Shown here: piece by piece, positions 7,571-14,331 of the stretch
Layout of the letters: every line of letters begins with the position of its first letter
How positions within the stretch are numbered: the first letter of the stretch is position 1
Source of the DNA: a bacterium
Lineage (GTDB): Bacteria; DRYD01; JALUEN01
Reading direction: 5' to 3'
Length of the DNA: 20,735 bases
Assembly: GCA_027052755.1 (NCBI GenBank)
Contig: JALUEN010000015.1
Coordinates: forward strand, 1 to 20,735
The notes under the pieces: model-generated
Seen by the model: the letters and a program-made list of their open reading frames with translations, nothing else
What the model was told of the DNA's origin: nothing
Database searches by the model: none
Translations under genes and position numbers: made by a program

Positions 7571-8269
7571 GTGAGGGAGAACTTGAGACAGATCTATTCC
7601 CTACTCACCCTAGCCCTAGTGATATTGCTTTTAACCATCTTAGCTAGCTGTTCAACCCCACCACCTACCTTAACACCTCCAACAGCCTCTAAGTTACTTG
7701 AGATCAGCATAACTTTATCCTCAGATCTACAGGTCTCAGTCTCAACTGATGACAGGAGATACATAGGCGCTGTTATCACTTCCTTTAACTTAGATCAGAG
7801 GCCAATATCTATTAATCTGTACACCTGGGATGAGATCTTCTGCTTCGTAGGGAGCTTCTTCAGATTTCATAGGGTGAGATCACCGGATGCTTCTCCAGAC
7901 CCTGAATCCCAGTGGTCATATCCTATTAGTATGCCTGATAGCTTTAAGGTACCTAAGAAGGTCGTATTCAGGTTATCCCTTCCGGATGACCTCATAGGGG
8001 AGCCTAGCAGTTATAGGATAATCGTGATGACAAAGGTCTTCCCGGATATCTTTCCCGGCAAGATTGACGAGGAGTTCACCTATTATCCGGTGGATACGAT
8101 AGGGGTGGATCTAACAGCGCCCGAGTACATAGACTTCAGTTCATCCATAGGATATAGCTTCAAAAACGATGATGAAGGCGACTACTCAGTACCCTTTCCA
8201 GAACTTCCTGATACCTTTTACAGGGGTTTAGATATAACCTCAGTTGAGGTAAGGATATTAACACCATGA
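7571..8269 (+). CDS. Lipoprotein of unknown function
   Basis: The product is 232 residues from a GTG with AGGAGGGG closely upstream. Residues 9-26 are a hydrophobic signal segment ending in a good lipobox LASC, so the mature protein should be lipid-anchored on the outer face of the membrane. A short Pro/Thr-rich spacer (TPPPTLTPPTAS) follows. The rest is beta-rich with many Asp/Ser/Pro/Tyr residues, including LEISITLSSDLQVSV, KKVVFRLSLPDDL and SSYRIIVMTKVFP, which could form immunoglobulin-like strands. I do not recognise a family. It lies 16 bases after the EndoQ gene and 61 bases before the G5/3D envelope gene, so an envelope role alongside the latter is plausible but unproven. Confidence 0.7.
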   Translation: MRENLRQIYSLLTLALVILLLTILASCSTPPPTLTPPTASKLLEISITLSSDLQVSVSTDDRRYIGAVITSFNLDQRPISINLYTWDEIFCFVGSFFRFHRVRSPDASPDPESQWSYPISMPDSFKVPKKVVFRLSLPDDLIGEPSSYRIIVMTKVFPDIFPGKIDEEFTYYPVDTIGVDLTAPEYIDFSSSIGYSFKNDDEGDYSVPFPELPDTFYRGLDITSVEVRILTP

Positions 8270-8330
8270 CCCCCCTCACTGAGATTCTCTTAGAAGGAGT
8301 TAAAGTTAAATAGGAGTATATATCCTTTAT

Positions 8331-9629
8331 ATGAGAGCAAGGCAAGTAGATTCCCCGCTTTTTAGGTTATTCGTCTTATCCCTGATCTACATCATCTTAG
8401 TATCTTTCTCAACTTTAAAGCTATACCCAGTTTACAGTCCTCCTAGCTACAGGATAGGGGTCTCAATCCTAGGCTTTAAACTCCTTCCCTATAGTCAGGT
8501 AAATGGGACCAAGGTAGCTGTATACCCCAAACATCTTGAGATAGTGGTTCACAAGCGAAACGGAGATAAATTAAATCTAGATTACGTCTCAAGGGTAATT
8601 ACTTACAGCGAACTATCCTCAGAGCTATCCATGAAACTGAAGATGAACCTAAGAACAGTGCCAGAGATAATAGGTAGAGGCGACTCACAACCGATTTACA
8701 GAGTAAAGCTACTAGAGAGTAGAAGGATCACCTTAGACCTGTTAAATCAGAGGTATTCTATAGAAGTCTTCAGTGATTCCCCTTACCTCCTCTTAAGGGA
8801 GCTGTTAGAGAGAAGGATCCTATCTAGTAAATACCTTAACTACCCTATTTTATTTAATGACCAGAGCTTAGAGGAGAAGATAAGGGATCTTCTTAAGAGG
8901 AGGAGTTTAAAAAACTCAGCTTGGTCGTATAAGTTCCTCAAGCTCTCTATATCAAGGGATCACAGAATAAAGAGTGGAGATCTAGTGATCGTTGCGCTCT
9001 ACGAGGTTAAAGTTAGCAGGGTACGTCAAGAGATCACCCCTGAGACCAAGTACATTTACAGTTACTCTCAACCCATAGGGACTCAGAAAGTAGTATCTAA
9101 GGGAGAGCCAGGAATCCTGGAGAGCCTCTCAGTGAATATCACTAGAAACGGAAAACTTCTGAGGAAGGAACTTCTGCGCTCCCACTGGGTGAAACAGCCT
9201 AAACCTAGAGTGATCCTCATAGGTAAAGGGGTTAGGTTTCAGATAGAGGATGAGGAGGAGAGGTTCAAAGGGAAGCCATATATCATCGTTGAGGCAACAG
9301 CTTATGAACCCTCCAGCTTAAGCTGTGGTCCTTACAGCGATGGGTATACTGCCCTCGGCTTAAAGGTAAGAAAGGGTATCGTAGCTGTTGATCCAGAGGT
9401 CATACCGCTAGGGACAAAGCTATACGTTCAGGGTTATGGATGGGCTATAGCTGGTGACGTGGGAGGAGCTATAAAAGGTTATAGGATAGATGTCTTCTTC
9501 CCCACCTATCAGGAAGCGATAAACTGGGGAAGGAGGAGGGTTAAGGTTTATATCATAGAGCTACCTAAAGGCAACCCTAGGGATAGCTACGCGTGGTTAC
9601 TCAAGGTAAGAGGTGATGAAAGTGGTTAA
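8331..9629 (+). CDS. G5 and 3D (Asp-Asp-Asp) domain cell-wall protein, YabE/YocH-like
   Basis: The product is 432 residues. Residues 11-27 (FRLFVLSLIYIILVSFS) form a signal-anchor. The middle has a segment resembling the DUF348 wing of YabE proteins near YSIEVFSDSPYLLLRELL. It is followed at about 228-300 by a G5 domain (ITPETKYIYSYSQPIGTQ, then GILESLSVNITRNGK and LIGKG). The C-terminal 3D domain starts VEATAYEPS and contains GYTALGLKVRKGIVAVDP, IPLGTKLYV, AGDVGG and YRIDVFF; the three Asp of VDP, GD and RIDVFF are the family's namesake residues. 3D domains share the MltA double-psi barrel, and relatives cut or remodel peptidoglycan. The start is odd: AGGAG is 14 bases from the ATG, inside a short inverted repeat. 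The end overlaps thpR. Confidence 0.82.
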   Translation: MRARQVDSPLFRLFVLSLIYIILVSFSTLKLYPVYSPPSYRIGVSILGFKLLPYSQVNGTKVAVYPKHLEIVVHKRNGDKLNLDYVSRVITYSELSSELSMKLKMNLRTVPEIIGRGDSQPIYRVKLLESRRITLDLLNQRYSIEVFSDSPYLLLRELLERRILSSKYLNYPILFNDQSLEEKIRDLLKRRSLKNSAWSYKFLKLSISRDHRIKSGDLVIVALYEVKVSRVRQEITPETKYIYSYSQPIGTQKVVSKGEPGILESLSVNITRNGKLLRKELLRSHWVKQPKPRVILIGKGVRFQIEDEEERFKGKPYIIVEATAYEPSSLSCGPYSDGYTALGLKVRKGIVAVDPEVIPLGTKLYVQGYGWAIAGDVGGAIKGYRIDVFFPTYQEAINWGRRRVKVYIIELPKGNPRDSYAWLLKVRGDESG

Positions 9630-10212
9630 GCTAGAGAAGATCAGGGCGTTCGTTGCCCTAGAGCTACCAGATAGTTTAAAAGAAGAGATCAATTCTATCT
9701 CAGAGAGGCTCAGGAGAGAGTTTGATCAAGCCAGAATTAAATGGGTTAAACCTGAGAACTTACACTTCACCTTGAAGTTCATGGCTGAGGTGGAGAGAGA
9801 GATAGCGCTAAAGGGCTTAAGAAACTTTAGAGAAGTCGTGAGATCTATCGCTATCTCGCCTTTTGAGGTTAAATTGGAGAGACTAGGGGTGTTCCCAAAC
9901 CTAGCGGTTCCCAAAGTTCTGTGGATAGGTGTGGATAGGAAAGCTCAGGAAAGCATGAGAACGCTAGCGGAGAACTTAGAGCGTGAGTACTACCAGCTCG
10001 GTATACCCAGGGAAACTAGGGAGTTCAAAGCTCACCTGACTATTGGTCGCTTCAAGGGAAGGCTTCCTAAGATCCTCGTTAACAAACTCAGGGATTTAAT
10101 AGCATCAGAGGAGTTTAACTTGACATTTCAAGCTAAGAGGATAACCCTCTTTAAGAGCACACTAACACCTAGCGGACCAATTTATGAGGAGCTGGATAGC
10201 TTCTACCTGTAG
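9622..10212 (+). CDS. thpR: RNA 2',3'-cyclic phosphodiesterase / 2'-5' RNA ligase
   Basis: ThpR (LigT) opens 2',3'-cyclic phosphates at RNA ends and can join tRNA halves through a 2'-5' bond in vitro. The product is 196 residues, the usual length. Both catalytic HxTx motifs are present: LHFTLKF near residue 48 and AHLTIGRFK near residue 136. The opening RAFVALELPD and the final LFKSTLTPSGPIYEEL are also typical. I prefer the GTG at 9622, which has AGGTGA five bases upstream; ATG 9616 and GTG 9613 are in frame and would add two or three residues. Either way the gene starts inside the last bases of the 3D-domain gene, so translation is probably coupled. It is the last gene of the panB run; its TAG stop is followed by a 450-base gap. 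Confidence 0.9.
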   Translation: MVKLEKIRAFVALELPDSLKEEINSISERLRREFDQARIKWVKPENLHFTLKFMAEVEREIALKGLRNFREVVRSIAISPFEVKLERLGVFPNLAVPKVLWIGVDRKAQESMRTLAENLEREYYQLGIPRETREFKAHLTIGRFKGRLPKILVNKLRDLIASEEFNLTFQAKRITLFKSTLTPSGPIYEELDSFYL

Positions 10213-10218
10213 CGGTAA

Positions 10219-10296
10219 GTTCTCACTAAGCTACTCAAATCCTTAACAGATAGTGAAATAAATAACTTCACAAGGCTAGTAGAGAGGGCTAAATAA
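10219..10296 (+). pseudogene. Possible gene remnant, regulator-like C-terminal tail
   Basis: After a TAA at 10216-10218, a frame of 25 codons runs to TAA at 10294-10296 without a start codon. Its reading includes LTDSEINNFTRLVERAK, an amphipathic helix that looks like the last helix of MarR-type regulators, and its codons (CTA, AGG, GTA, GAG) fit the local genes. No DNA-binding domain remains upstream, where thpR ends. I see it as a leftover of a decayed or rearranged gene, but a chance reading of this length cannot be excluded. Confidence 0.25.
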
Positions 10297-10660
10297 GCGA
10301 AGAAGTGGGAAATAAAGCGGTAACTCAGGGTTCTAGAAGTAAGAGCTTCACTCCTTTGTAAGCTCCTTAGCTCTACCATGAGATTGATTTCTAATTTTCC
10401 TCCTCTCAGCTCTGTGTTCAGAGCTTTAAAGACTACCGATTCTCTAAAAATTGTACTCTCAACTTCTTAATTCTTTAAACGAGCTGACTAAAAACAAGAA
10501 CTCCCCTTGTTTCGCATTTAAGAAACAACAAGAGCTTCCTTTAGTCATGAGATCCAGATAGCTTAAGTCCTCTAAATTCAGGCTGTCCTAACGGTCAACT
10601 TAGTTTTTAGAGAGCTCTCTTCGTTTTGTAGGCTTAGATAGTTTGAGCACAAGTCTCCCA
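10297..10660. other. Repeat-rich gap without a convincing gene
   Basis: Both strands were read. Forward frames are full of stops, and minus-strand frames give only short Ser/Leu-rich readings without ribosome sites. The stretch is AT-richer than its surroundings and holds several inverted repeats: AGCTCTG/CAGAGCT (10408-10425), AAACAAG/CTTGTTT (10492-10512) and TGACTAAA/TTTAGTCA (10485-10492 with 10540-10547), plus a 12-base palindrome AGAGAGCTCTCT near 10608. None is followed by a clear T-run, so none is called a terminator. No known RNA family was recognised. It lies between the tail-to-tail ends of the panB run and the rimI run. Confidence 0.5.
10485..10547. repeat. Nested inverted repeats (hairpin-forming)
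   Basis: An outer pair TGACTAAA (10485-10492) and TTTAGTCA (10540-10547) is perfectly complementary and encloses a second perfect 7-base stem, AAACAAG (10492-10498) with CTTGTTT (10506-10512) around a seven-base loop. A weaker GTTTC/GAAAC pair lies between. Together they could form a branched RNA or DNA structure in a stretch without genes. The pairing is seen directly; any function is unknown. Confidence 0.45.
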
Positions 10661-11161
10661 CTAAGTCATAAATATCAATCCTATAGCTATCATGATCAGG
10701 ACGAAGCTGAGGATCCACGATCTCAGAAGTGTTTTCCTGTGTCTCTCCTCCAAGGGTTTCAGTTCCTCCTCTGATAGAGATGGTGGCACATCCTCTAACT
10801 GGCCTTCCTCTATCAAGCCGAGTATCATGCTCTCTCCGACTTTACTACCTTTCAATTCCTTAATTATCCTATATCTCTTGAGGTTCAGGAAGGAGATAGT
10901 TCCGAGGTCAAGGAGGCGACAGGATATAACCAGGAGAACTAGGGCTACTCCTGAGATCAATGGGTTATCTAGTGGGAACTTAAAACCCTTTCCGCTCATG
11001 ATTAAGGCAACGCTTAGCATTCCCAGTGAGATAGAGATCTCGTAAATCCAGAGGAAGAACTTTTGAGGGCTTTTAGTGAGGAAATCTCTCAGTGTTCTAG
11101 AGGTCTTTGAGAGCTCTCTCAAATCATTCACGAGATCAGATAAATTACCATTTTTAGCCAT
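10661..11161 (-). CDS. Small membrane protein of unknown function
   Basis: The product is 166 residues from the ATG at 11161, which has AGGAGGT five bases upstream (a GTG at 11164 lies in frame but too close to it). The N-terminal 35 residues are charged and cytoplasm-like. Three hydrophobic segments follow, at about 37-57 (FFLWIYEISISLGMLSVALIM), 68-86 (LISGVALVLLVISC) and 147-165 (SWILSFVLIMIAIGLIF). A charged loop with PPSLSEEELKPLEERHRK precedes the last helix. No family was recognised and no catalytic motif is visible. It starts 11 bases after the BKACE gene and is probably co-translated with it. Its TAG stop borders the repeat-rich gap. Confidence 0.65.
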   Translation of the reverse strand: MAKNGNLSDLVNDLRELSKTSRTLRDFLTKSPQKFFLWIYEISISLGMLSVALIMSGKGFKFPLDNPLISGVALVLLVISCRLLDLGTISFLNLKRYRIIKELKGSKVGESMILGLIEEGQLEDVPPSLSEEELKPLEERHRKTLLRSWILSFVLIMIAIGLIFMT

Positions 11162-11171
11162 CACAGACCTC

Positions 11172-11996
11172 CTAGACTTCTTTCAAGTGGAGTATCTCCC
11201 TAGCTTGTTTAGGAGTAGCGATAGGTCTCCCTAGTTCCTCAGCGATCCTGACAATCCTCTCAACTAGCTGAGCGTTACTCTTAGCTAGCACACCTTTCTT
11301 GTAATAGACGTTATCCTCAAACCCAGTCCTCACGTGTCCTCCCAGCAGTATAGCGGTAACATTCATCGGTAGCTGATGTCTACCTACAGCAGCTACTGAC
11401 CAGGTAGCGTTAGGTGGTAGATTTCTCTTCATTATCAAGAGGTTCTCAACGGTAGCTGGAATACCGCCGGGTACCCCCATAACGAAATCAAAGTGGGGAG
11501 GCTCAAGGATAAGTCCTTCCTTGATCAGCTTCTTCGCGGTAGCTATCATACTTATATCATATACCTCTATCTCAGGCTTCACCCCAACCTCTATCATGGT
11601 CTTAGCTAATCTCCTTATGAACTTGGGTGGGTTTAGGAAAACGTCATCTCCAAAGTTCATTGAGCCCATATTAAGGGTAGCCATATCCGGTTTCAGGTAA
11701 ACTGGTGCGATCCTCTCCTCCTCAGTCATACCTATAGCTCCGCCTGTGGTGAACTGAACAATCATGTCCGGTCGCTTCTCCCTTATCCCTTCAAGAACTC
11801 TCTTAAAGAGCTCTGGGTCGCTTGATGGCTTACCAGTCTCAGGGTCCCTGACGTGAACGTGGACTATTGAAGCTCCAACATCGTAACACTCAACAGCTGC
11901 CTGAACGATCTCCTCAGGAGTTATAGGCAGGTTAGGGTTATGTTCCCTAGTAACCTCAGCACCGGTAACAGCCACAGTGATAATTAGAGGATCCAT
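11172..11996 (-). CDS. Beta-keto acid cleavage enzyme (BKACE), Kce-like
   Basis: BKACE enzymes condense a beta-keto acid with acetyl-CoA to give a CoA thioester and acetoacetate; the founding member, Kce, splits 3-keto-5-aminohexanoate in lysine fermentation. The product is 274 residues, the family length. The TIM-barrel metal motif HVHVRDP places His46 and His48 as zinc ligands, and RTGFEDN supplies Arg223, Glu227 and Asp228, matching the conserved late Arg/Glu/Asp of the family. TTGG at 83-86, an early VAVTGAEVTREHNP and GVPGGIPAT are also typical. The other lysine-fermentation genes (kamA, kamDE, kdd, kal) are absent, so the true substrate may differ; I therefore give no symbol. It follows rimI by 30 bases on the same strand. 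Confidence 0.88.
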   Translation of the reverse strand: MDPLIITVAVTGAEVTREHNPNLPITPEEIVQAAVECYDVGASIVHVHVRDPETGKPSSDPELFKRVLEGIREKRPDMIVQFTTGGAIGMTEEERIAPVYLKPDMATLNMGSMNFGDDVFLNPPKFIRRLAKTMIEVGVKPEIEVYDISMIATAKKLIKEGLILEPPHFDFVMGVPGGIPATVENLLIMKRNLPPNATWSVAAVGRHQLPMNVTAILLGGHVRTGFEDNVYYKKGVLAKSNAQLVERIVRIAEELGRPIATPKQAREILHLKEV

Positions 11997-12026
11997 AGCA
12001 TCACACCCCTTCCCGTATTAATGTCG

Positions 12027-12644
12027 CTATCCGCTCTCGCTATCCTCAGCCTCACTAACGAGCTCCCTCATAGCCTCAAGAATTAAGGGATTAGATGGTT
12101 TCCAAGTCCTGAGATTCAACAGCATCAGATAAGCATCCTCTCCTGAGCTGTAGTACCTCTTCCTTATGGATACCACCTCAAAACCGAGTTTTTTATACAG
12201 TTTGATAGCCCGTTCGTTAGAGGTTCTCACCTCAAGAACTGCGTTAGCCAGCTCAGGTCGTTCACTTAGCATTAAGGATATGTAAGTCTCAAGGAGCAGT
12301 TCTCCAAGACCTCTTCCCTGGAAGGGCTTAGCAATACTTAGGTTAGTAACGTGTAGCTCATCTAGTATGAGCCACCCGCCTACGTATCCCACCACTCCTC
12401 TGCTAGGGAGCTGGAGAACGTAGTACCTAGCATTCAGGTTCTCCTTTACCTCATACTCAAATGAGCTCCTAGTCCAGGCATCATCTCCAAAGTTCTCCTC
12501 TTCAATAGCCAGGACTCTGTTTAAATCCCTCTCCTCCATCGGTCGTATAACAAGTTCTCCAAAGCTTGGATGCACCAAGGTTAAACTCCTAAAGGATCTC
12601 CTATCCCTTTTTTTAAAGTCTCTCCACAGCTTCAGCCATCGCAT
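12027..12644 (-). CDS. rimI: GNAT-family acetyltransferase, RimI-like
   Basis: RimI acetylates the N-terminus of ribosomal protein S18 in characterised bacteria and is part of a wider N-alpha-acetyltransferase group. The product is 205 residues from the ATG at 12644; a GTG at 12656 is in frame. After about 30 residues of basic leader, the GNAT fold begins VIRPMEERDLNRVLAIEEENF. It continues with VGYVGGWLILDELHVTNLSI, the acetyl-CoA loop PFQGRGLGELLLE, and VLEVRTSNERAIKLYKKLGF followed by RKRYYSSGEDAYLMLLNL, which is the RimI pattern with the EVR.SN and EDA motifs. A 30-residue C-terminal tail and the basic leader make it longer than the usual 145-160 residues. The tsaB and tsaD genes often found next to rimI are not here. 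It heads a three-gene minus-strand run. Confidence 0.85.
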   Translation of the reverse strand: MRWLKLWRDFKKRDRRSFRSLTLVHPSFGELVIRPMEERDLNRVLAIEEENFGDDAWTRSSFEYEVKENLNARYYVLQLPSRGVVGYVGGWLILDELHVTNLSIAKPFQGRGLGELLLETYISLMLSERPELANAVLEVRTSNERAIKLYKKLGFEVVSIRKRYYSSGEDAYLMLLNLRTWKPSNPLILEAMRELVSEAEDSESG

Positions 12645-12728
12645 ACCAGCTAACACCTAACCCTATTAGAATTTCCTCTAAGGAGGGTTACTACCCTGGT
12701 TAGGAGAAAGATAGGAGGGAGGGAGTAT

Positions 12729-12800
12729 GGGGCCGTAGCTCAGCGGGAGAGCGCCTCGTTCGCAACGAGGAGGTCGGGGGTTCAAATCCCCTCGGCTCCA
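12729..12800 (+). tRNA. tRNA-Ala (anticodon CGC)
   Basis: A full cloverleaf folds by eye. Acceptor GGGGCCG pairs with CGGCTCC and includes the G3-U70 wobble that identifies alanine tRNAs. The D-arm is GCTC/GAGC, the anticodon stem CCTCG/CGAGG with loop TTCGCAA (anticodon CGC, reading GCG codons). The T-arm is GGGGG/CCCCT with the loop TTCAAAT. The discriminator base is A and CCA is not encoded (CTT follows). No intron is present. It stands alone between rimI and the pseudouridine synthase gene, with no rRNA nearby. Confidence 0.96.
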
Positions 12801-12807
12801 CTTAATC

Positions 12808-12824
12808 ACCAGAATCAATCTGGT
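12808..12824 (+). repeat. Short hairpin downstream of tRNA-Ala
   Basis: ACCAGA and TCTGGT form a perfect six-base stem with a five-base loop, eight bases after the tRNA. Flanking AATC and GATT can extend it with a bulge. There is no T-run, so it is not a standard terminator; it might mark 3'-end processing or be chance. Confidence 0.3.
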
Positions 12825-12867
12825 TAGGATTACCGAGAGTAGGATAACTGAGAGCAGGTGTTAACTT

Positions 12868-13704
12868 ATGGGAAAGAGACCTAAGAAAGGCAAAGAGGAG
12901 AGGATAGATAAGCTCCTTGCCAACACTGGTTTCTGGTCTAGGAAAGAGGTAAGAGAGCTGATCAAGGAGGGAAGAGTACTAATAGGAGATGAACCAGTTC
13001 TAGAGCCAGAGCAAAGAGTGAGAAGAGAGAACCTTCAGAGCCTGAGGGTTTTTCATGATGATCTACGCTCAGAGGATGAGGGCTTAATAGCTAATCTAAT
13101 CAGCACAGGCGGAAAGCTGTATATAGCGCTTTTTAAACCGGTAGGCTATCTCTCCACCACCGAGCTGGAAGCTGAATATCCCTCTTTCCTAGAACTGCTA
13201 GCCAATCCCCTGGACAGGGATACACCAAGGATCCCGGAGAAACTCCTTAAGAGTTTGTCATCAGCAGGCAGGTTAGACTTGGACAGCAGGGGGCTACTGA
13301 TAGTTACAAATGATGGACAGCTGATCCACAGGATAACCCATCCCAAATGGAAACTTCCTAAGAGCTACAGGGTTAAAGCGGTCAAGCTCTCCAGGGCTAG
13401 CCAAGGTTCAAATCTAATAGATCAGCTCCTGAGAGGTGTTGATATAGGAGGGGAGTTCTTAAAGGCGGAGGATGTTAAGGTGGAGGAGCAGTCAGAGGAT
13501 CAGGTAACGCTTCAGATAACCATTACCCATGGTCCTTACAGGGGGATAAGGAGAGCTCTGAAGAAGCTTGGATATAAAGTTGTTGATCTATTAAGGTTTA
13601 GGATAGGACCGTTAGAGTTAGGTGATCTAAGGGAGGGATATTACAGGTTCCTGAGAAGAGAGGAGGTAGATGAGCTGAGGAGAGCCTTGAAGTTGTCAAG
13701 TTAA
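12868..13704 (+). CDS. rRNA pseudouridine synthase, RsuA/RluB/RluE family
   Basis: The enzyme converts a specific uridine in rRNA to pseudouridine. The product is 278 residues from an ATG with AGGTG seven bases upstream. An S4 RNA-binding domain comes first (ERIDKLLANTGFWSRKEVRELIKEGRVLI, quoted here as ERIDKLLANTGFWSRKEVRE and its continuation, about residues 11-40). It is followed by ALFKPVGYLST, the catalytic motif AGRLDLDSRGLLIVTNDG with Asp137, THPKWKLPKSYRV, and GPYRGIRRALKKLGYKV with DLLRFRIGPLELGDL. The order and motifs are those of the RsuA/RluB/RluE group rather than RluA or TruB. The usual Gln-Val before RRM is replaced by Gly-Ile here. The exact site cannot be read from sequence, though RluB-type 23S rRNA modification is the commonest job. 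It lies between tRNA-Ala and fmt, both also translation genes. Confidence 0.9.
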   Translation: MGKRPKKGKEERIDKLLANTGFWSRKEVRELIKEGRVLIGDEPVLEPEQRVRRENLQSLRVFHDDLRSEDEGLIANLISTGGKLYIALFKPVGYLSTTELEAEYPSFLELLANPLDRDTPRIPEKLLKSLSSAGRLDLDSRGLLIVTNDGQLIHRITHPKWKLPKSYRVKAVKLSRASQGSNLIDQLLRGVDIGGEFLKAEDVKVEEQSEDQVTLQITITHGPYRGIRRALKKLGYKVVDLLRFRIGPLELGDLREGYYRFLRREEVDELRRALKLSS

Positions 13705-13722
13705 TGGAAAGAGGTGGAGCAT

Positions 13723-14331
13723 TTGAGACAAGAGAGCCCTAGGATAGCGCTAGCCACAAGTGGCACCTTCCCTTTAAAGCTAATGGAGAGGTTTCTTAAA
13801 GAGGGTTGGCTTAAGCTCTTAATAACGAAACCTCCTGCTCCTAGGGGAAGAGGGCTCAAGCTCAAGCCAATGCCACCAGTTGAGCGCTTAAAGAGCTTAA
13901 GAAAAGATCCCTATCTTAAGGACAAAGTTGACAGCCTCAGGATCATAGAGGTGAGCACATTTAAGGACAAGGAGAAAAAGAAGGAGGTTATTTCAAGGCT
14001 AGAGAGTGTAGACGTACTACTAGTTTGTGATTTCGGGCTGTTCATACCGGGGAGCGTGAGGAGATCAGCTAAGTACTCCTTAAATCTTCACCCATCGCTC
14101 CTCCCAGCTTACAGAGGCGCATCCCCGATAGAGAGAGCTTTGCTGAAAGGGGAGAAGTTAACAGGTTTGACCTTAGCTCTGTTAACTGGAGAGCTAGATG
14201 CTGGTCCAATAGTAGCTAGATGGGAAGTAGAGATATCTCAAGAAGATGACAGGGAATCTCTCAGGGAGAAACTGTCCAGCTTAGCATCAGACGTTGTCCC
14301 TTCAGCGATCCTTAAGCTTCTCAGGGGTTAG
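13723..14331 (+). CDS. fmt: Methionyl-tRNA formyltransferase, catalytic domain (fmt, 5' part before in-frame TAG)
   Basis: Fmt adds a formyl group from 10-formyl-tetrahydrofolate to initiator Met-tRNA. This part codes for about 202 residues from the TTG at 13723, which has AGGTGG five bases upstream (GTG 13714 is in frame). The formyltransferase domain is complete: TKPPAPRGRGLKLKPMPP (family TxPxxxxGRG), LLVCDFGLFIP, NLHPSLLPAYRGASPIE with catalytic Asn121 and His123, and TGLTLALLTGELDAGPIVAR with Asp159. The frame then ends at TAG 14329-14331, about 110 residues short of a normal Fmt. The missing linker and C-terminal tRNA-binding domain follow immediately in the same frame (see the next entries). 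Without that domain the product should bind tRNA poorly. The gene follows the pseudouridine synthase gene by 18 bases; def is not adjacent. Confidence 0.88.
   Translation: MRQESPRIALATSGTFPLKLMERFLKEGWLKLLITKPPAPRGRGLKLKPMPPVERLKSLRKDPYLKDKVDSLRIIEVSTFKDKEKKKEVISRLESVDVLLVCDFGLFIPGSVRRSAKYSLNLHPSLLPAYRGASPIERALLKGEKLTGLTLALLTGELDAGPIVARWEVEISQEDDRESLREKLSSLASDVVPSAILKLLRG
14329..14331 (+). other. Single in-frame TAG interrupting fmt
   Basis: The codons around it read CTC AGG GGT TAG ATC CAA CCG. The residues just after the stop (PIPQKGEVSYAPKVEASE) match the conserved Fmt linker, which in this family reads Q....ATYAPKI. This lies before any usable start codon, so the stop falls inside what was one protein. 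One base change would restore a sense codon. Cause not decidable here: nonsense mutation, sequencing or assembly error, or programmed readthrough. Confidence 0.85.

Noticed and set aside
10408..10425. Rho-independent terminator at the AGCTCTG/CAGAGCT hairpin
   Set aside because: The stem is perfect but neither strand has a T-run after it.
10210..10465. Minus-strand frame of about 84 codons across the gap, antisense to the remnant
   Set aside because: It has no ribosome site before its only ATG (about 58 codons left), is rich in Ser and Leu like a shadow frame, and matches no family I recognise.
10467..10550. Minus-strand mini-gene of 29 codons starting at the ATG near 10549
   Set aside because: No convincing Shine-Dalgarno and it falls entirely inside the nested inverted repeats; a chance reading is more likely.
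14329..14331. UAG reassigned to an amino acid in this organism
   Set aside because: At least nine other genes end in TAG at places where their protein families normally end (for example panB, the YbhB-like protein and thpR), so UAG works as a stop. No pyl-type gene or CUA-anticodon tRNA is in the window.
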